Below are positions 26,135 through 34,620 of a stretch of 64,000 nucleotides of DNA, piece by piece (the stretch's first letter is position 1; every line of letters begins with the position of its first letter). This stretch comes from Christiangramia crocea (GTDB taxonomy: Bacteria > Bacteroidota > Bacteroidia > Flavobacteriales > Flavobacteriaceae). Below the pieces are notes generated by a model that had not been told where the DNA came from, searched no databases, and saw nothing but the letters and a program-made list of their open reading frames with translations. The translations under genes and the position numbers were made by a program. The stretch is taken from contig NZ_JAJSON010000009.1 of assembly GCF_022410465.1 (NCBI RefSeq), forward strand, positions 173,437 to 237,436, read 5' to 3'.

Positions 26135-26168
26135 AAGAAAGGCAATTGATTTATTCATTGCCTTTCTT
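26135..26168 (+). terminator. Probable terminator after glyS
   Basis: AAGAAAGGCAAT and ATTGCCTTTCTT form a perfect 12-bp stem with a 10-base loop. The downstream T-run is weak (ATTCTGATT), so termination efficiency is uncertain. A near-consensus box TATTTTTA occurs further on, around 26192, before the next gene. Confidence 0.7.
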
Positions 26169-26224
26169 ATTCTGATTAAACCGAGATTGTCTATTTTTAA
26201 AGAATTATTGCAGAAGACCCTAGA

Positions 26225-29191
26225 ATGATGAAAAAATTACTTTTCCTTTTTGCTTTCAGCATACTTTTTCATCTAAACTCTTTCTCCCAAAAACTGGAAA
26301 AAGCTGGGCCTGTTTATATTGATTCTGCTCAGGCGGTCATATCTGGGTCCCTTTCAAAATCTAAACTGGTACCACCTTCAACTGAATTCAAGATATATAA
26401 TCCGCGAAACCGGGGAATTAATAATGTGGTGCCCGGGAAGGGATTGCCAAAGACAGTTGATCCTGCCCTGCAGAGCAAGATGGGAGATATAAAGGCAAAG
26501 ACTCCAATAATTACTTTTGATGCAGCGATTTCCAGGTCTACCCCTACTGATCCTACTGGGGTAGTTGGTCCAAACCATTATTTAAATGCTTGGAACTCGG
26601 CATTTTCTATATGGGATAAAAATAAAAATCAGATAGTACCCCCGTCTTCACTGGCAAGCATTGGCGGAGAATTTCAAGGAGAGGTTCTTGGTGATCCTAT
26701 TGTGGTTTATGATGAGGCAGCCGATAGATATATAATCAGTCAGTTTAGTGATTCACCAGAGAGCTTTTTAATAGCAGTTTCCCAGGGGCCGGACCCTGTA
26801 AATGACGGCTGGTATACATATCGCTTCACTACTAATGGGATCTTACCGGATTACCCTAAAATGTCGGTTTGGGGAGATGGGTACTATATTACGACCAATA
26901 AGAATTCGAGGACTGCAGATGAAAATCCTGTGGTATATGTAGTAGAAAGGGATAAAATGCTAACAGGAAAAACTGCAGGAATCTTGGCGTTTCCATTGCC
27001 AGGGATTGAAACCAATGGTTTTTATAGCCCGGCAGGCTTTCAGACTGTTGGCCCCGAACTGCCTCCGCCTGGAAATTCGCCTATTGTATACCTGCAGGAT
27101 GATGCCTGGGCAGGTGTGAGTGAAGATCACCTAAAGATCTGGCTTATTAATGTAGACTGGAATGACCTTTCTGTTTCTACAATCTCCGAAAGTCAGGAGT
27201 TATCATCGGCGAATGGTGTTTCTCCATTTATCGCTACTTTCGATGGGGGCTCATTTTCCAACCTTTCCCAGCCGGATGGTGCGCCTGATGTTGATGCATT
27301 ACAGGCAACCATGATGTACATGACCCAATACAGAAGATTTGCCAGCTATAATTCGGTGGTAATGAATTTTGTGGTGGATGTGGATCCTTCAGCTGCCGAG
27401 CATGCCGGAATAAGATGGTATGAATTAAGACAACAGAATGACGGCGGACTTTGGAGCGTTTATCAGGAAGGTACTTATGCTCCCGATAAACGTGACAGAT
27501 TTAGCGGAAGTATCGGGATAGATGCCCGCGGCAATATTGGCCTGGGGTATACTGTACTGGATAATAGTCCGGCCGATCCCGTTTATCCTTCACTTCGATA
27601 TACTGGCCGGTTTGTAAATGATCCCCCTGGTATAATGACCCTGGAGGAACAATCTATATTTGAAGGGGAGAGTCCCAATCCTAATTCCAGATATGGAGAT
27701 TATGCTCATTTGAGTGTAGATCCTTCTGATGGAGTTACTTTCTGGCATAATGGGGAAGTCTTTCAGGGGATAGACCGTGTTAATACTGTGGGTGTATTCA
27801 GGATTGCTGCAGACAGGCCTAATGATATTGGAGTTACCAGCTTGCTTACTCCTCAAAATGCCACTTTAACTGCTTCAGAAGTCATAAGTGTGAGTATCCG
27901 AAACTTTGGGACAAATGCGATATCAGATTTTGAGGTTAGTTATAGTGTAAATGAGGGACCCGAGATCACGGAAATGTTTGAAGGAACCCTTGCCTCTTCC
28001 AGTGCAGCCGAATATACATTTGAAGAAACGGCTGATCTATCTGAAATAGGTGAAATATACAATATCGTAGTTTCTACAAATCTGGAGAATGACTCCAATC
28101 CTGATAATGATACCATCGAAGAGGAAGTTAAGAACCTGCCTCCGCGCGATGTGGGTGTAACTTCGATAGATGCTCCGACTACAGGGCAAAGTCTTGGTGG
28201 AAATGAGGAAGTAACTGTAACCCTTGAAAACTTTGGGGGACAGTCTCAGCAGGATATTCCGGTTAGTTATCAAATAGGAAATAATGCTCCGGTAAACGAA
28301 ATTTTTAATCAGGTACTTCCTGTCGGGGAAGAGGCGGTTTATACATTCAATCAAAGTGCAAATCTGGAGCCTTTTGGAAGATATAGGATAACCTCGAGAA
28401 CCATGCTGGAAGATGATTTTGATCCTTCAAATGATTCAGATATCAAATCGGTAGCGAATATCAGCTGTATTCCGGAAGGTTCCGATTGTTCTTTTGGAGA
28501 CGGAATTTCCTATTTCGAACTGGGTGATATTTTAAATGAACGTATACCCTGTGGCGATGGCTATATTGATTTTATAGGAGAATCAACAGATCTTGACAGA
28601 TCACAAGGAGATTTTACTGTTAGTGTACAATCATATTTTGCTGAAGACGATGCTGAGAAATTCTCTATGTGGATAGATCTGAACGATAATGGAGTATTTG
28701 AAGATGATGAACGCGTGATTACCTCTGAAGTGATTACCGAGGAAAATACCTGGCAGTCTTTCGGCTTCAGTATTCCTGAGGATGCTCCGCTTGGTCAGCA
28801 TTTGCTGAGGATTCGTGCCGGTGATACCAATTATGATGGCGATCTTAATGACCCCTGCTCAGTGATGCAATATGGAACCACTCACGACTATTCGGTTAAT
28901 GTAACCGATAGTACTATTGATATTGAGGATTTCATACTTAATGAGGCTGATCTAAAGGTTGTTACTGCGGGTGGCAATCAGTACAGGGTAATCATGGAAA
29001 CAAGCTTTGATGAACCTTTAAGGATCACTGTTCATAATATACTGGGCCAAAAAATGCTTGAAAATCAACTCTTTAATGATGGGGATGGCTATGTATATGA
29101 ACTCGATATGTCTTATGCCGCTCGAGGGGTTTACCTGGTGAGGGTGGGGACCCGGAAGGTGGGGAAGGTGATGCGCTTTATTGTAAAGTAG
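26225..29191 (+). CDS. Large secreted multidomain protein with T9SS sorting domain
   Basis: A 988-residue exported protein. It has a signal peptide (MMKKLLFLFAFSILFHLNSF), a large N-terminal domain (about 40-520, probably a beta propeller: PTGVVGPNHYLNAWNSAFSI), two CARDB-like beta repeats (about 530-635 and 640-745, both opening DIGVTS or DVGVTS), a GEVED-like domain with SMWIDLNDNGVFEDDERVI (about 745-900), and a C-terminal type A sorting domain (about 905-988: LRITVHNILGQKML, then YAARGVYLVRVG). The last domain directs secretion by the type IX system. It probably acts on the cell surface or outside; no protease or glycosidase motif is evident. Confidence 0.88.
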   Translation: MMKKLLFLFAFSILFHLNSFSQKLEKAGPVYIDSAQAVISGSLSKSKLVPPSTEFKIYNPRNRGINNVVPGKGLPKTVDPALQSKMGDIKAKTPIITFDAAISRSTPTDPTGVVGPNHYLNAWNSAFSIWDKNKNQIVPPSSLASIGGEFQGEVLGDPIVVYDEAADRYIISQFSDSPESFLIAVSQGPDPVNDGWYTYRFTTNGILPDYPKMSVWGDGYYITTNKNSRTADENPVVYVVERDKMLTGKTAGILAFPLPGIETNGFYSPAGFQTVGPELPPPGNSPIVYLQDDAWAGVSEDHLKIWLINVDWNDLSVSTISESQELSSANGVSPFIATFDGGSFSNLSQPDGAPDVDALQATMMYMTQYRRFASYNSVVMNFVVDVDPSAAEHAGIRWYELRQQNDGGLWSVYQEGTYAPDKRDRFSGSIGIDARGNIGLGYTVLDNSPADPVYPSLRYTGRFVNDPPGIMTLEEQSIFEGESPNPNSRYGDYAHLSVDPSDGVTFWHNGEVFQGIDRVNTVGVFRIAADRPNDIGVTSLLTPQNATLTASEVISVSIRNFGTNAISDFEVSYSVNEGPEITEMFEGTLASSSAAEYTFEETADLSEIGEIYNIVVSTNLENDSNPDNDTIEEEVKNLPPRDVGVTSIDAPTTGQSLGGNEEVTVTLENFGGQSQQDIPVSYQIGNNAPVNEIFNQVLPVGEEAVYTFNQSANLEPFGRYRITSRTMLEDDFDPSNDSDIKSVANISCIPEGSDCSFGDGISYFELGDILNERIPCGDGYIDFIGESTDLDRSQGDFTVSVQSYFAEDDAEKFSMWIDLNDNGVFEDDERVITSEVITEENTWQSFGFSIPEDAPLGQHLLRIRAGDTNYDGDLNDPCSVMQYGTTHDYSVNVTDSTIDIEDFILNEADLKVVTAGGNQYRVIMETSFDEPLRITVHNILGQKMLENQLFNDGDGYVYELDMSYAARGVYLVRVGTRKVGKVMRFIVK

Positions 29192-29237
29192 GCCAGACCA
29201 TTAAACTTCAATTTTTTTCTTATAATCTCAAAAGGAC

Positions 29238-29267
29238 TTGCATTTAGTTCAGATAGCCTTATTTTTG
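29238..29267 (+). promoter_or_regulatory. Full flavobacterial promoter before exonuclease III
   Basis: TTG (29238-29240), 19 bases, TATTTTTG (29260-29267). Both elements and the spacing match the Bacteroidota primary sigma factor pattern. The ATG is at 29285, giving a leader of about 13-14 bases. Confidence 0.65.
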
Positions 29268-29284
29268 GGAAAATTTGAGATTTT

Positions 29285-30046
29285 ATGACTATAATTTCCT
29301 ATAACGTAAACGGCATAAGAGCCGCTATACGAAAGGGTTTTTTAGAGTGGCTTCAGCAGGCCGATCCGGATATAGTTTGCATCCAGGAAATCAAGGCGCA
29401 TCCGGAACAACTGGATCTTGAAGAATTTGAAAAAGCTGGCTATCCCTATCACTACTGGCACCCCGCGCAAAAAAAAGGCTATTCAGGAGTTGCAATTCTC
29501 AGCAAAACTAAGCCGGAAAATGTTGAATATGGTACGGGGATAGACCATATGGATTTTGAAGGGCGTAATATCAGGGCCGATTTTGAGGATTTTTCGGTGA
29601 TGAGTCTTTATCTTCCATCAGGAACCAATGTCAGTCGTCTGGAACATAAGTTCAGGTTTATGGACGATTTTCAGGAATATATAGACCAGTTGAAGTTGGA
29701 AATTCCTAATCTTATCATATGTGGTGATTATAATATATGCCATGAGGCTATTGATATACACGATCCGGTAAGACTCAAGACGGTTTCAGGGTTTTTACCT
29801 GAAGAAAGAGCCTGGATAGACAGTTTTATGAAAAGCGGATTCATAGATTCCTTCAGGCATTTCAATGATGAACCACATCAGTATTCCTGGTGGAGTTATC
29901 GCGCCAATGCAAGGAACAATAACAAAGGATGGAGAATCGATTACAATCTGGTTGCAGAACCCTTGAAAGACCGCCTGAAAAGAGCAGTAATTTTACCTGA
30001 AGCATACCATAGTGATCATTGTCCCGTTCTTGTAGAAATAGAATAA
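29285..30046 (+). CDS. xth: Exodeoxyribonuclease III
   Basis: An AP endonuclease and 3'-5' exonuclease of base excision repair. The 253-residue sequence shows the EEP-fold motifs SYNVNGIRAAIRKGF (N-terminal Asn), IVCIQEIKAH (metal Glu), YSGVAILSK, CGDYNICHEAIDIHDP, GWRIDYNLV and the terminal SDHCPVLVEIE with the catalytic Asp-His pair. Length is normal. The OmpA-family gene follows 9 bases later, so they may share a transcript from the promoter at 29238-29267. Confidence 0.96.
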   Translation: MTIISYNVNGIRAAIRKGFLEWLQQADPDIVCIQEIKAHPEQLDLEEFEKAGYPYHYWHPAQKKGYSGVAILSKTKPENVEYGTGIDHMDFEGRNIRADFEDFSVMSLYLPSGTNVSRLEHKFRFMDDFQEYIDQLKLEIPNLIICGDYNICHEAIDIHDPVRLKTVSGFLPEERAWIDSFMKSGFIDSFRHFNDEPHQYSWWSYRANARNNNKGWRIDYNLVAEPLKDRLKRAVILPEAYHSDHCPVLVEIE

Positions 30047-30055
30047 ACTATAATT

Positions 30056-31018
30056 ATGAAAATAAAAGCTTTTGTTTTTTTAGCAGCTGTGGTTTTACTG
30101 AACTCCTGCGTTTCGGCCAAAAAATATGATGAACTCGAAAGCAGGACTGCTGCCCTGCAACGTGAGAACCGTGAAATGAGTGGTGATCTGGACAATTACA
30201 GGCGCTCAGACGAGCAACTTAAGAAAGAACTTGCGAATCTGCGTACTGATTATGAGACCATAACTACCGAGCGGAATGATCTTATGCAAAAGCTGAACAC
30301 ACTTAGAAAGAACTATGAGAGCCTTGAGAAGTCGTACGATGCTTTAGAGCAGAACAGCTCTGCGGCCATAGCTGAAAATTCCAGGCAGAACAGGGAATTG
30401 CTCGCTCAGTTGGATGAAAAGGAGGCAGCTCTGATCCAGGAAAAGAACAGGCTGGAAAAACTTGAAAAAGATCTTGCCCTCAGGTCACAGAGAATTGATG
30501 AACTTGAAAGTGTAATCGCCGCGAAGGATGCCAAAATGAATGCACTCAAAGAAGCTGTTTCCAATGCACTTACCAATTTTGAAGGTAAGGGCCTTAGCGT
30601 GGAACAAAGAGGCGGGAAGGTATATGTTTCAATGGAAAACAAACTTTTGTTTGACTCCGGTAGCTGGGCGGTAAATGCAGAAGGAAGAAAGGCGGTAAAA
30701 CAACTAGGCTCTGTACTTGCGGATAATCCGGATATTGCGGTGTTAATAGAAGGGCATACAGATAATGTACCTTACGGAGGAAGCGGCCAGCTAAAGGATA
30801 ACTGGGACCTTTCCACTAAACGGGCTACTTCCATAGTTCAGATATTAAGAGAGAATCCAAATATCGATCCGCAGAACTTAACGGCTGCCGGGAGAGGAGA
30901 ATATGCACCTGTAGCCACGAATGATAATGAAGTAGGACGTGCAAAAAACAGAAGAATTGAGGTTATTCTTACCCCTAAACTGGATGAGATAACCAGGGTT
31001 TTAAATGAAATTGATTAA
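30056..31018 (+). CDS. OmpA-family lipoprotein with coiled coil
   Basis: A 320-residue outer-membrane-associated lipoprotein: signal peptide with lipobox LNSC (Cys near residue 18), a long coiled coil (about 25-170) and a C-terminal OmpA domain (about 185-310) that binds peptidoglycan. The domain shows LLFDSGSWAVNAEGRKAVKQ, the VLIEGHTDNVPYG block and GRAKNRRIEVIL, including the Asp and Arg that hold diaminopimelate. It probably ties the outer membrane to the cell wall. It lies 9 bases after xth and 3 bases before the aldo/keto reductase. Confidence 0.92.
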   Translation: MKIKAFVFLAAVVLLNSCVSAKKYDELESRTAALQRENREMSGDLDNYRRSDEQLKKELANLRTDYETITTERNDLMQKLNTLRKNYESLEKSYDALEQNSSAAIAENSRQNRELLAQLDEKEAALIQEKNRLEKLEKDLALRSQRIDELESVIAAKDAKMNALKEAVSNALTNFEGKGLSVEQRGGKVYVSMENKLLFDSGSWAVNAEGRKAVKQLGSVLADNPDIAVLIEGHTDNVPYGGSGQLKDNWDLSTKRATSIVQILRENPNIDPQNLTAAGRGEYAPVATNDNEVGRAKNRRIEVILTPKLDEITRVLNEID

Positions 31019-31021
31019 TAG

Positions 31022-32056
31022 ATGAAGTATACCAAACTGCCGAATACAGATCTTGAAGTAAGTAAAATATGCCTGGGGTCCATGACCTGGGGACAGCAAA
31101 ATACAGAAGCCGAAGGCCACGAACAGATTGAATATTCCCTGGATCACGGGGTTAATTTTATAGATACGGCCGAAATGTACAGTGTGCCAGCCAAACCGGA
31201 AACTCAGGGCAGTTCTGAAAAGATCATAGGTAGCTGGTTAAAGAAAACCGGGAGAAGAGAAGAAGTGGTTCTGGCTTCCAAAGTGGCCGGGCCTGCGGAG
31301 ATGGTCTCCCATATTCGTCCTGATCTTGGCTTCCATAAAAAAGCTATAGAAGAAGCTATTCATAATAGCCTTGAAAGATTACAGACAGATTATATAGACC
31401 TTTATCAGCTGCACTGGCCCGAGAGAAACACCAATTTCTTTGGACAGCTTGGGTATGAACATGAGCATGATGAAGAGTGGAAAGATAACTTCAGGGAGAT
31501 CCTTGAAAACCTGAAGCATTTTGTTCTTCAGGGAAAGATCAGGTATATAGGTCTTTCTAACGAAACACCTTTCGGCTTGATGCGATTTCTGGAAGAAAGT
31601 AAGAATGATTTGCCAAGGGTAGTCACTGTTCAAAACCCGTATAACCTTTTGAACCGTAAGGATGAGATTGGTTTAACGGAGATCTGCCTTAGGGAAAAGG
31701 TGGGGCTTCTTCCATATTCTCCATTGGGCATGGGAACGCTTACCGGGAAGCATCTTAATGGTATTCAGAAGAACAGCAGGCTAGATCTTTTTCCTCAGTA
31801 TAAAAGATATTCTAATAAGGAGGCAGTGGAGGCTACCAGGAAATATAAAGAGCTAGCAGATAGGCATGGCCTGAGCCTTACACATCTTGCCCTGGCATTT
31901 GTAAACCAGCAACCATTTGTGAGCAGTAACATAATTGGAGCTACAAGTATGGACCAGCTGAGAGAGAATATAGACAGTATTGATGTTAAACTTTCGGAAG
32001 AAATCCTTAAGGAGATCGATGAGATTCATAATTCGATCCCGAACCCGGCTCCTTAA
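31022..32056 (+). CDS. tas: Aldo/keto reductase, Tas-like
   Basis: A 344-residue NADP(H)-dependent aldo/keto reductase. It follows the Escherichia coli Tas protein closely, with EQIEYSLDHGVNFIDTAEMY, KPETQGSSEKIIGSWL, LQTDYIDLYQLHWPERNTNF and SNETPFGLMRFL. The catalytic Asp, Tyr (both in DTAEMY), Lys (ASKVAG) and His (QLHWPE) are present. Tas was found as a suppressor of tyrosine auxotrophy; the physiological substrate is not settled. The gene follows the OmpA gene at 3 bases. Its TAA overlaps that of the convergent M23 gene (TTAA, 32053-32056). Confidence 0.88.
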   Translation: MKYTKLPNTDLEVSKICLGSMTWGQQNTEAEGHEQIEYSLDHGVNFIDTAEMYSVPAKPETQGSSEKIIGSWLKKTGRREEVVLASKVAGPAEMVSHIRPDLGFHKKAIEEAIHNSLERLQTDYIDLYQLHWPERNTNFFGQLGYEHEHDEEWKDNFREILENLKHFVLQGKIRYIGLSNETPFGLMRFLEESKNDLPRVVTVQNPYNLLNRKDEIGLTEICLREKVGLLPYSPLGMGTLTGKHLNGIQKNSRLDLFPQYKRYSNKEAVEATRKYKELADRHGLSLTHLALAFVNQQPFVSSNIIGATSMDQLRENIDSIDVKLSEEILKEIDEIHNSIPNPAP

Positions 32057-33189
32057 TAAGCTGGCTGAACCAGACTTTCATGAATGAACATTGAACGGTC
32101 CAGGCTGTCTCTTACGTGGAACCAGTCGGCCGTTTTGCCCTGTACCTGTAAAAGCTCACCGAATTTTCCCGTTTTCAGAATGTCTGAATTATCGGAGGCA
32201 GGCTTATTGCGAAAATTAGCTTTTTGTGAATTCACAATTAACTTCGAAGCTATTCCTCCATTCGTTTTTTTAGTTTCATCCAGCTCTTCGGTGTGATAAA
32301 CAAAACCTAAGGGATCAATAGCTCCATGCCTTCTTTTATAGATCCCAAAGTGAAGATGTGGAGGAGTGGATCTCGCATTTCCGGTGTTGCCAACAAATCC
32401 AAGTGTATCACCGGCATTTACTTTTCTAAGATCAGGCAATATACTATCCAAATGTGCATAATACAGGGATTGCCGGCGTTTACTATCTCTTAGCCATATT
32501 TGTTTCCCGCCGAGTCCCTTCTCGCCGCTAAAGCCAATTCTACCTGTAGTGGCGGCTATCACGGGAGTTCCTCTTGCAGCAAATATATCGATTCCCTTAT
32601 GGTTCCTTTTTCCTCCATCACGTATATCACCCCAGTAGCTACCAATATCTGAATTAGTGCCTTTAACCACGGGGAACAAATAGGCGGGGGTTTTCTGAAT
32701 CTTTATTTGGAATGCTGTGTTAGCTTCAATTTCAGGCTGAAGTATCAGCTTATATAACCCTTTATCCTCTATCTCAATTTTTATGGATCTGGACTCCGAC
32801 TTACCGGAGGCTATTTCTTCAAAGCTTTTTCCCTCTCCGGAAGTCTTTTTATATAATGTTGAAAAAATGAGGGTAGAGCTGCTGTCTGTCTCCATGCTAG
32901 CCTCCAGAACTTCTCCCGGTATCAGATAGGTTTCATAGGAATAAACTGCAAAATTCCTGGGTTTTAACTCACCACTTTCCGAGTATGGTAATTCAATTTC
33001 AACGCTATCCTGAAGTGCCTTGTCAATTCTGTCTTTCCATATCTGGAAGATCTCATCTGAAATATTCTGATCCCTCTTATACCTTTCTTTTTCCGAAAGA
33101 CCGGTGATAAGGTCTTCTGCCTTTTCCAGCTGAGAGCAGGAAAGGAGTAGAAAAGCGCTAATAAAGAAAAGTAATTTTGATAATCGCAT
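32053..33189 (-). CDS. M23 peptidase lipoprotein with C-terminal SH3-like domain
   Basis: A 378-residue exported lipoprotein (lipobox LLSC) with a LytM/M23 zinc peptidase domain that would cut peptidoglycan cross-links. The metal ligands are His197 and Asp201 in NHKGIDIFA and His280 in HLHFG (with His278). A bacterial SH3-like segment (LIVNSQKANFRNKPASDNSD to HVRDSLDRSMFIHESLV) ends the chain. I use ATG 33189 because a signal peptide begins there and a consensus -7 box lies just upstream; an in-frame ATG at 33243 would add 18 residues and precede the promoter. Confidence 0.9.
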   Translation of the reverse strand: MRLSKLLFFISAFLLLSCSQLEKAEDLITGLSEKERYKRDQNISDEIFQIWKDRIDKALQDSVEIELPYSESGELKPRNFAVYSYETYLIPGEVLEASMETDSSSTLIFSTLYKKTSGEGKSFEEIASGKSESRSIKIEIEDKGLYKLILQPEIEANTAFQIKIQKTPAYLFPVVKGTNSDIGSYWGDIRDGGKRNHKGIDIFAARGTPVIAATTGRIGFSGEKGLGGKQIWLRDSKRRQSLYYAHLDSILPDLRKVNAGDTLGFVGNTGNARSTPPHLHFGIYKRRHGAIDPLGFVYHTEELDETKKTNGGIASKLIVNSQKANFRNKPASDNSDILKTGKFGELLQVQGKTADWFHVRDSLDRSMFIHESLVQPAY

Positions 33190-33207
33190 ATCAGTCTCAA
33201 ATTGAGT

Positions 33208-33215
33208 CAAATATA
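33208..33215 (-). promoter_or_regulatory. -7 box for the M23 lipoprotein gene
   Basis: The minus strand reads TATATTTG, a full TAnnTTTG match, 18 bases before ATG 33189. It sits in the gap after radA and fixes the start of the M23 gene. Confidence 0.6.
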
Positions 33216-33235
33216 CGCAGCAATTATGCCATTTT

Positions 33236-34600
33236 TTAACCAAAAAGGTGACTCACTACATCTTCGATTCTGGCCACTCTTATTATTTGAATTTGAAAAT
33301 TGCTCTTTGGGATCTTGCTTTGTTTGGAAACCATGATCGAGGAAAAGCCAAGTTTTTCGGCTTCAAGAATACGCTGCTCAACGCGGGTTACCGGCCTTAT
33401 CTCTCCTGCAAGACCAACCTCTGCCGCAAAGCAGGAGTCCTTTTCCAGTGAAATATCTTCATTGGAAGAGAGAATGGCAGCGATTACCGCCAGGTCTATT
33501 GCAGGGTCATCTACCGTTATTCCGCCTGTGACATTTAAAAAAACATCTTTCGCTCCAAGCCTGAAACCAGCTCTTTTTTCCAGCACTGCCAGAAGCATGT
33601 TGAGTCTTTTTGCGTTATAGCCGGTTGTAGAGCGCTGAGGTGTACCATAAACTGCCGTACTGACCAATGCCTGAATTTCAATCATAAGCGGGCGCATACC
33701 TTCGAGCGTGGAAGCTATGGCAGTTCCGCTCAAATCCTCCTCATTTTTAGAAATTAGTATCTCAGAAGGGTTGGTCACTTCCCGCAATCCGCTCCCCTGC
33801 ATTTCATAGATGCCTAACTCGTGGGTAGATCCAAACCTGTTTTTATGGGCTCTCAGGATACGGTAAACATGATTGCGATCGCCTTCAAACTGAAGCACGG
33901 TATCAACCATATGTTCCAGTACTTTTGGTCCTGCAATGCTGCCTTCTTTGGTAATATGGCCTATCAGTAATACGGGAGTATTGCTCTCTTTTGCGAATTT
34001 TATCAGTTCTGCGGTGCACTCCCTGATCTGGGAAATGCTGCCAGGAGAGCTTTCAATATAATCGCTATGAAGGGTCTGTATGGAATCTATGATCACCACT
34101 TCGGGTTCCACTTCCTCTACTTGCCGGAAAATATTCTGGGTTTTAGTTTCGGTTAATATAAAACAGTTTGCAGGATTAGGATTTATGCGTTCAGCCCGCA
34201 TCTTTATTTGTTGCTGACTTTCCTCTCCCGAGACATAAAGAACTCGATATTTCAATCCCAGTGAGATTTGAAGCAGAAGAGTACTTTTTCCTATGCCGGG
34301 TTCACCCCCTAATAAAGTTAGAGAACCAGGGACCAGACCACCGCCCAGTACCCGGTCTAATTCATTATTTCCGGTATTCATCCGGTTTTGAGGAGTGTTG
34401 TCTATTTCAGCAATAAGCAGCGGCTTTGATGCCTTTTTCGCTTCTTTTTTTGCTGAAGTCTTCCAGTCTTTAGGATCGGCTTTCTGAACCAGTTCTTCAA
34501 CAATGGTATTCCAGTCACCACAGGAATTACATTTCCCCTGCCATTTGGAATACTGGGCACCGCATTTCTGACAATAGAAAGTGGTCTTGACCTTAGCCAT
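33236..34600 (-). CDS. radA: DNA repair protein RadA
   Basis: A RecA-like ATPase and helicase that promotes branch migration during recombinational repair. The 454-residue chain has the N-terminal zinc finger (Cys10, Cys13, Cys24, Cys27), Walker A GGEPGIGKSTLLLQ, Walker B VVIIDSIQTL, the RadA-specific KNRFGS motif, and a C-terminal Lon-protease-like domain (VFLNVTGGITVDDPAIDLAV). It is the last gene of the minus-strand run panC-panD-flippase-hydrolase-radA, 20 bases after the hydrolase. Confidence 0.97.
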   Translation of the reverse strand: MAKVKTTFYCQKCGAQYSKWQGKCNSCGDWNTIVEELVQKADPKDWKTSAKKEAKKASKPLLIAEIDNTPQNRMNTGNNELDRVLGGGLVPGSLTLLGGEPGIGKSTLLLQISLGLKYRVLYVSGEESQQQIKMRAERINPNPANCFILTETKTQNIFRQVEEVEPEVVIIDSIQTLHSDYIESSPGSISQIRECTAELIKFAKESNTPVLLIGHITKEGSIAGPKVLEHMVDTVLQFEGDRNHVYRILRAHKNRFGSTHELGIYEMQGSGLREVTNPSEILISKNEEDLSGTAIASTLEGMRPLMIEIQALVSTAVYGTPQRSTTGYNAKRLNMLLAVLEKRAGFRLGAKDVFLNVTGGITVDDPAIDLAVIAAILSSNEDISLEKDSCFAAEVGLAGEIRPVTRVEQRILEAEKLGFSSIMVSKQSKIPKSNFQIQIIRVARIEDVVSHLFG

Positions 34601-34620
34601 ATTAAGTGAACAATTTTATG

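Noticed and set aside
33190..33243. Upstream ATG 33243 as the start of the M23 lipoprotein
   Set aside because: It would precede the consensus -7 box at 33208-33215 and put 18 non-signal residues before the lipoprotein signal peptide.
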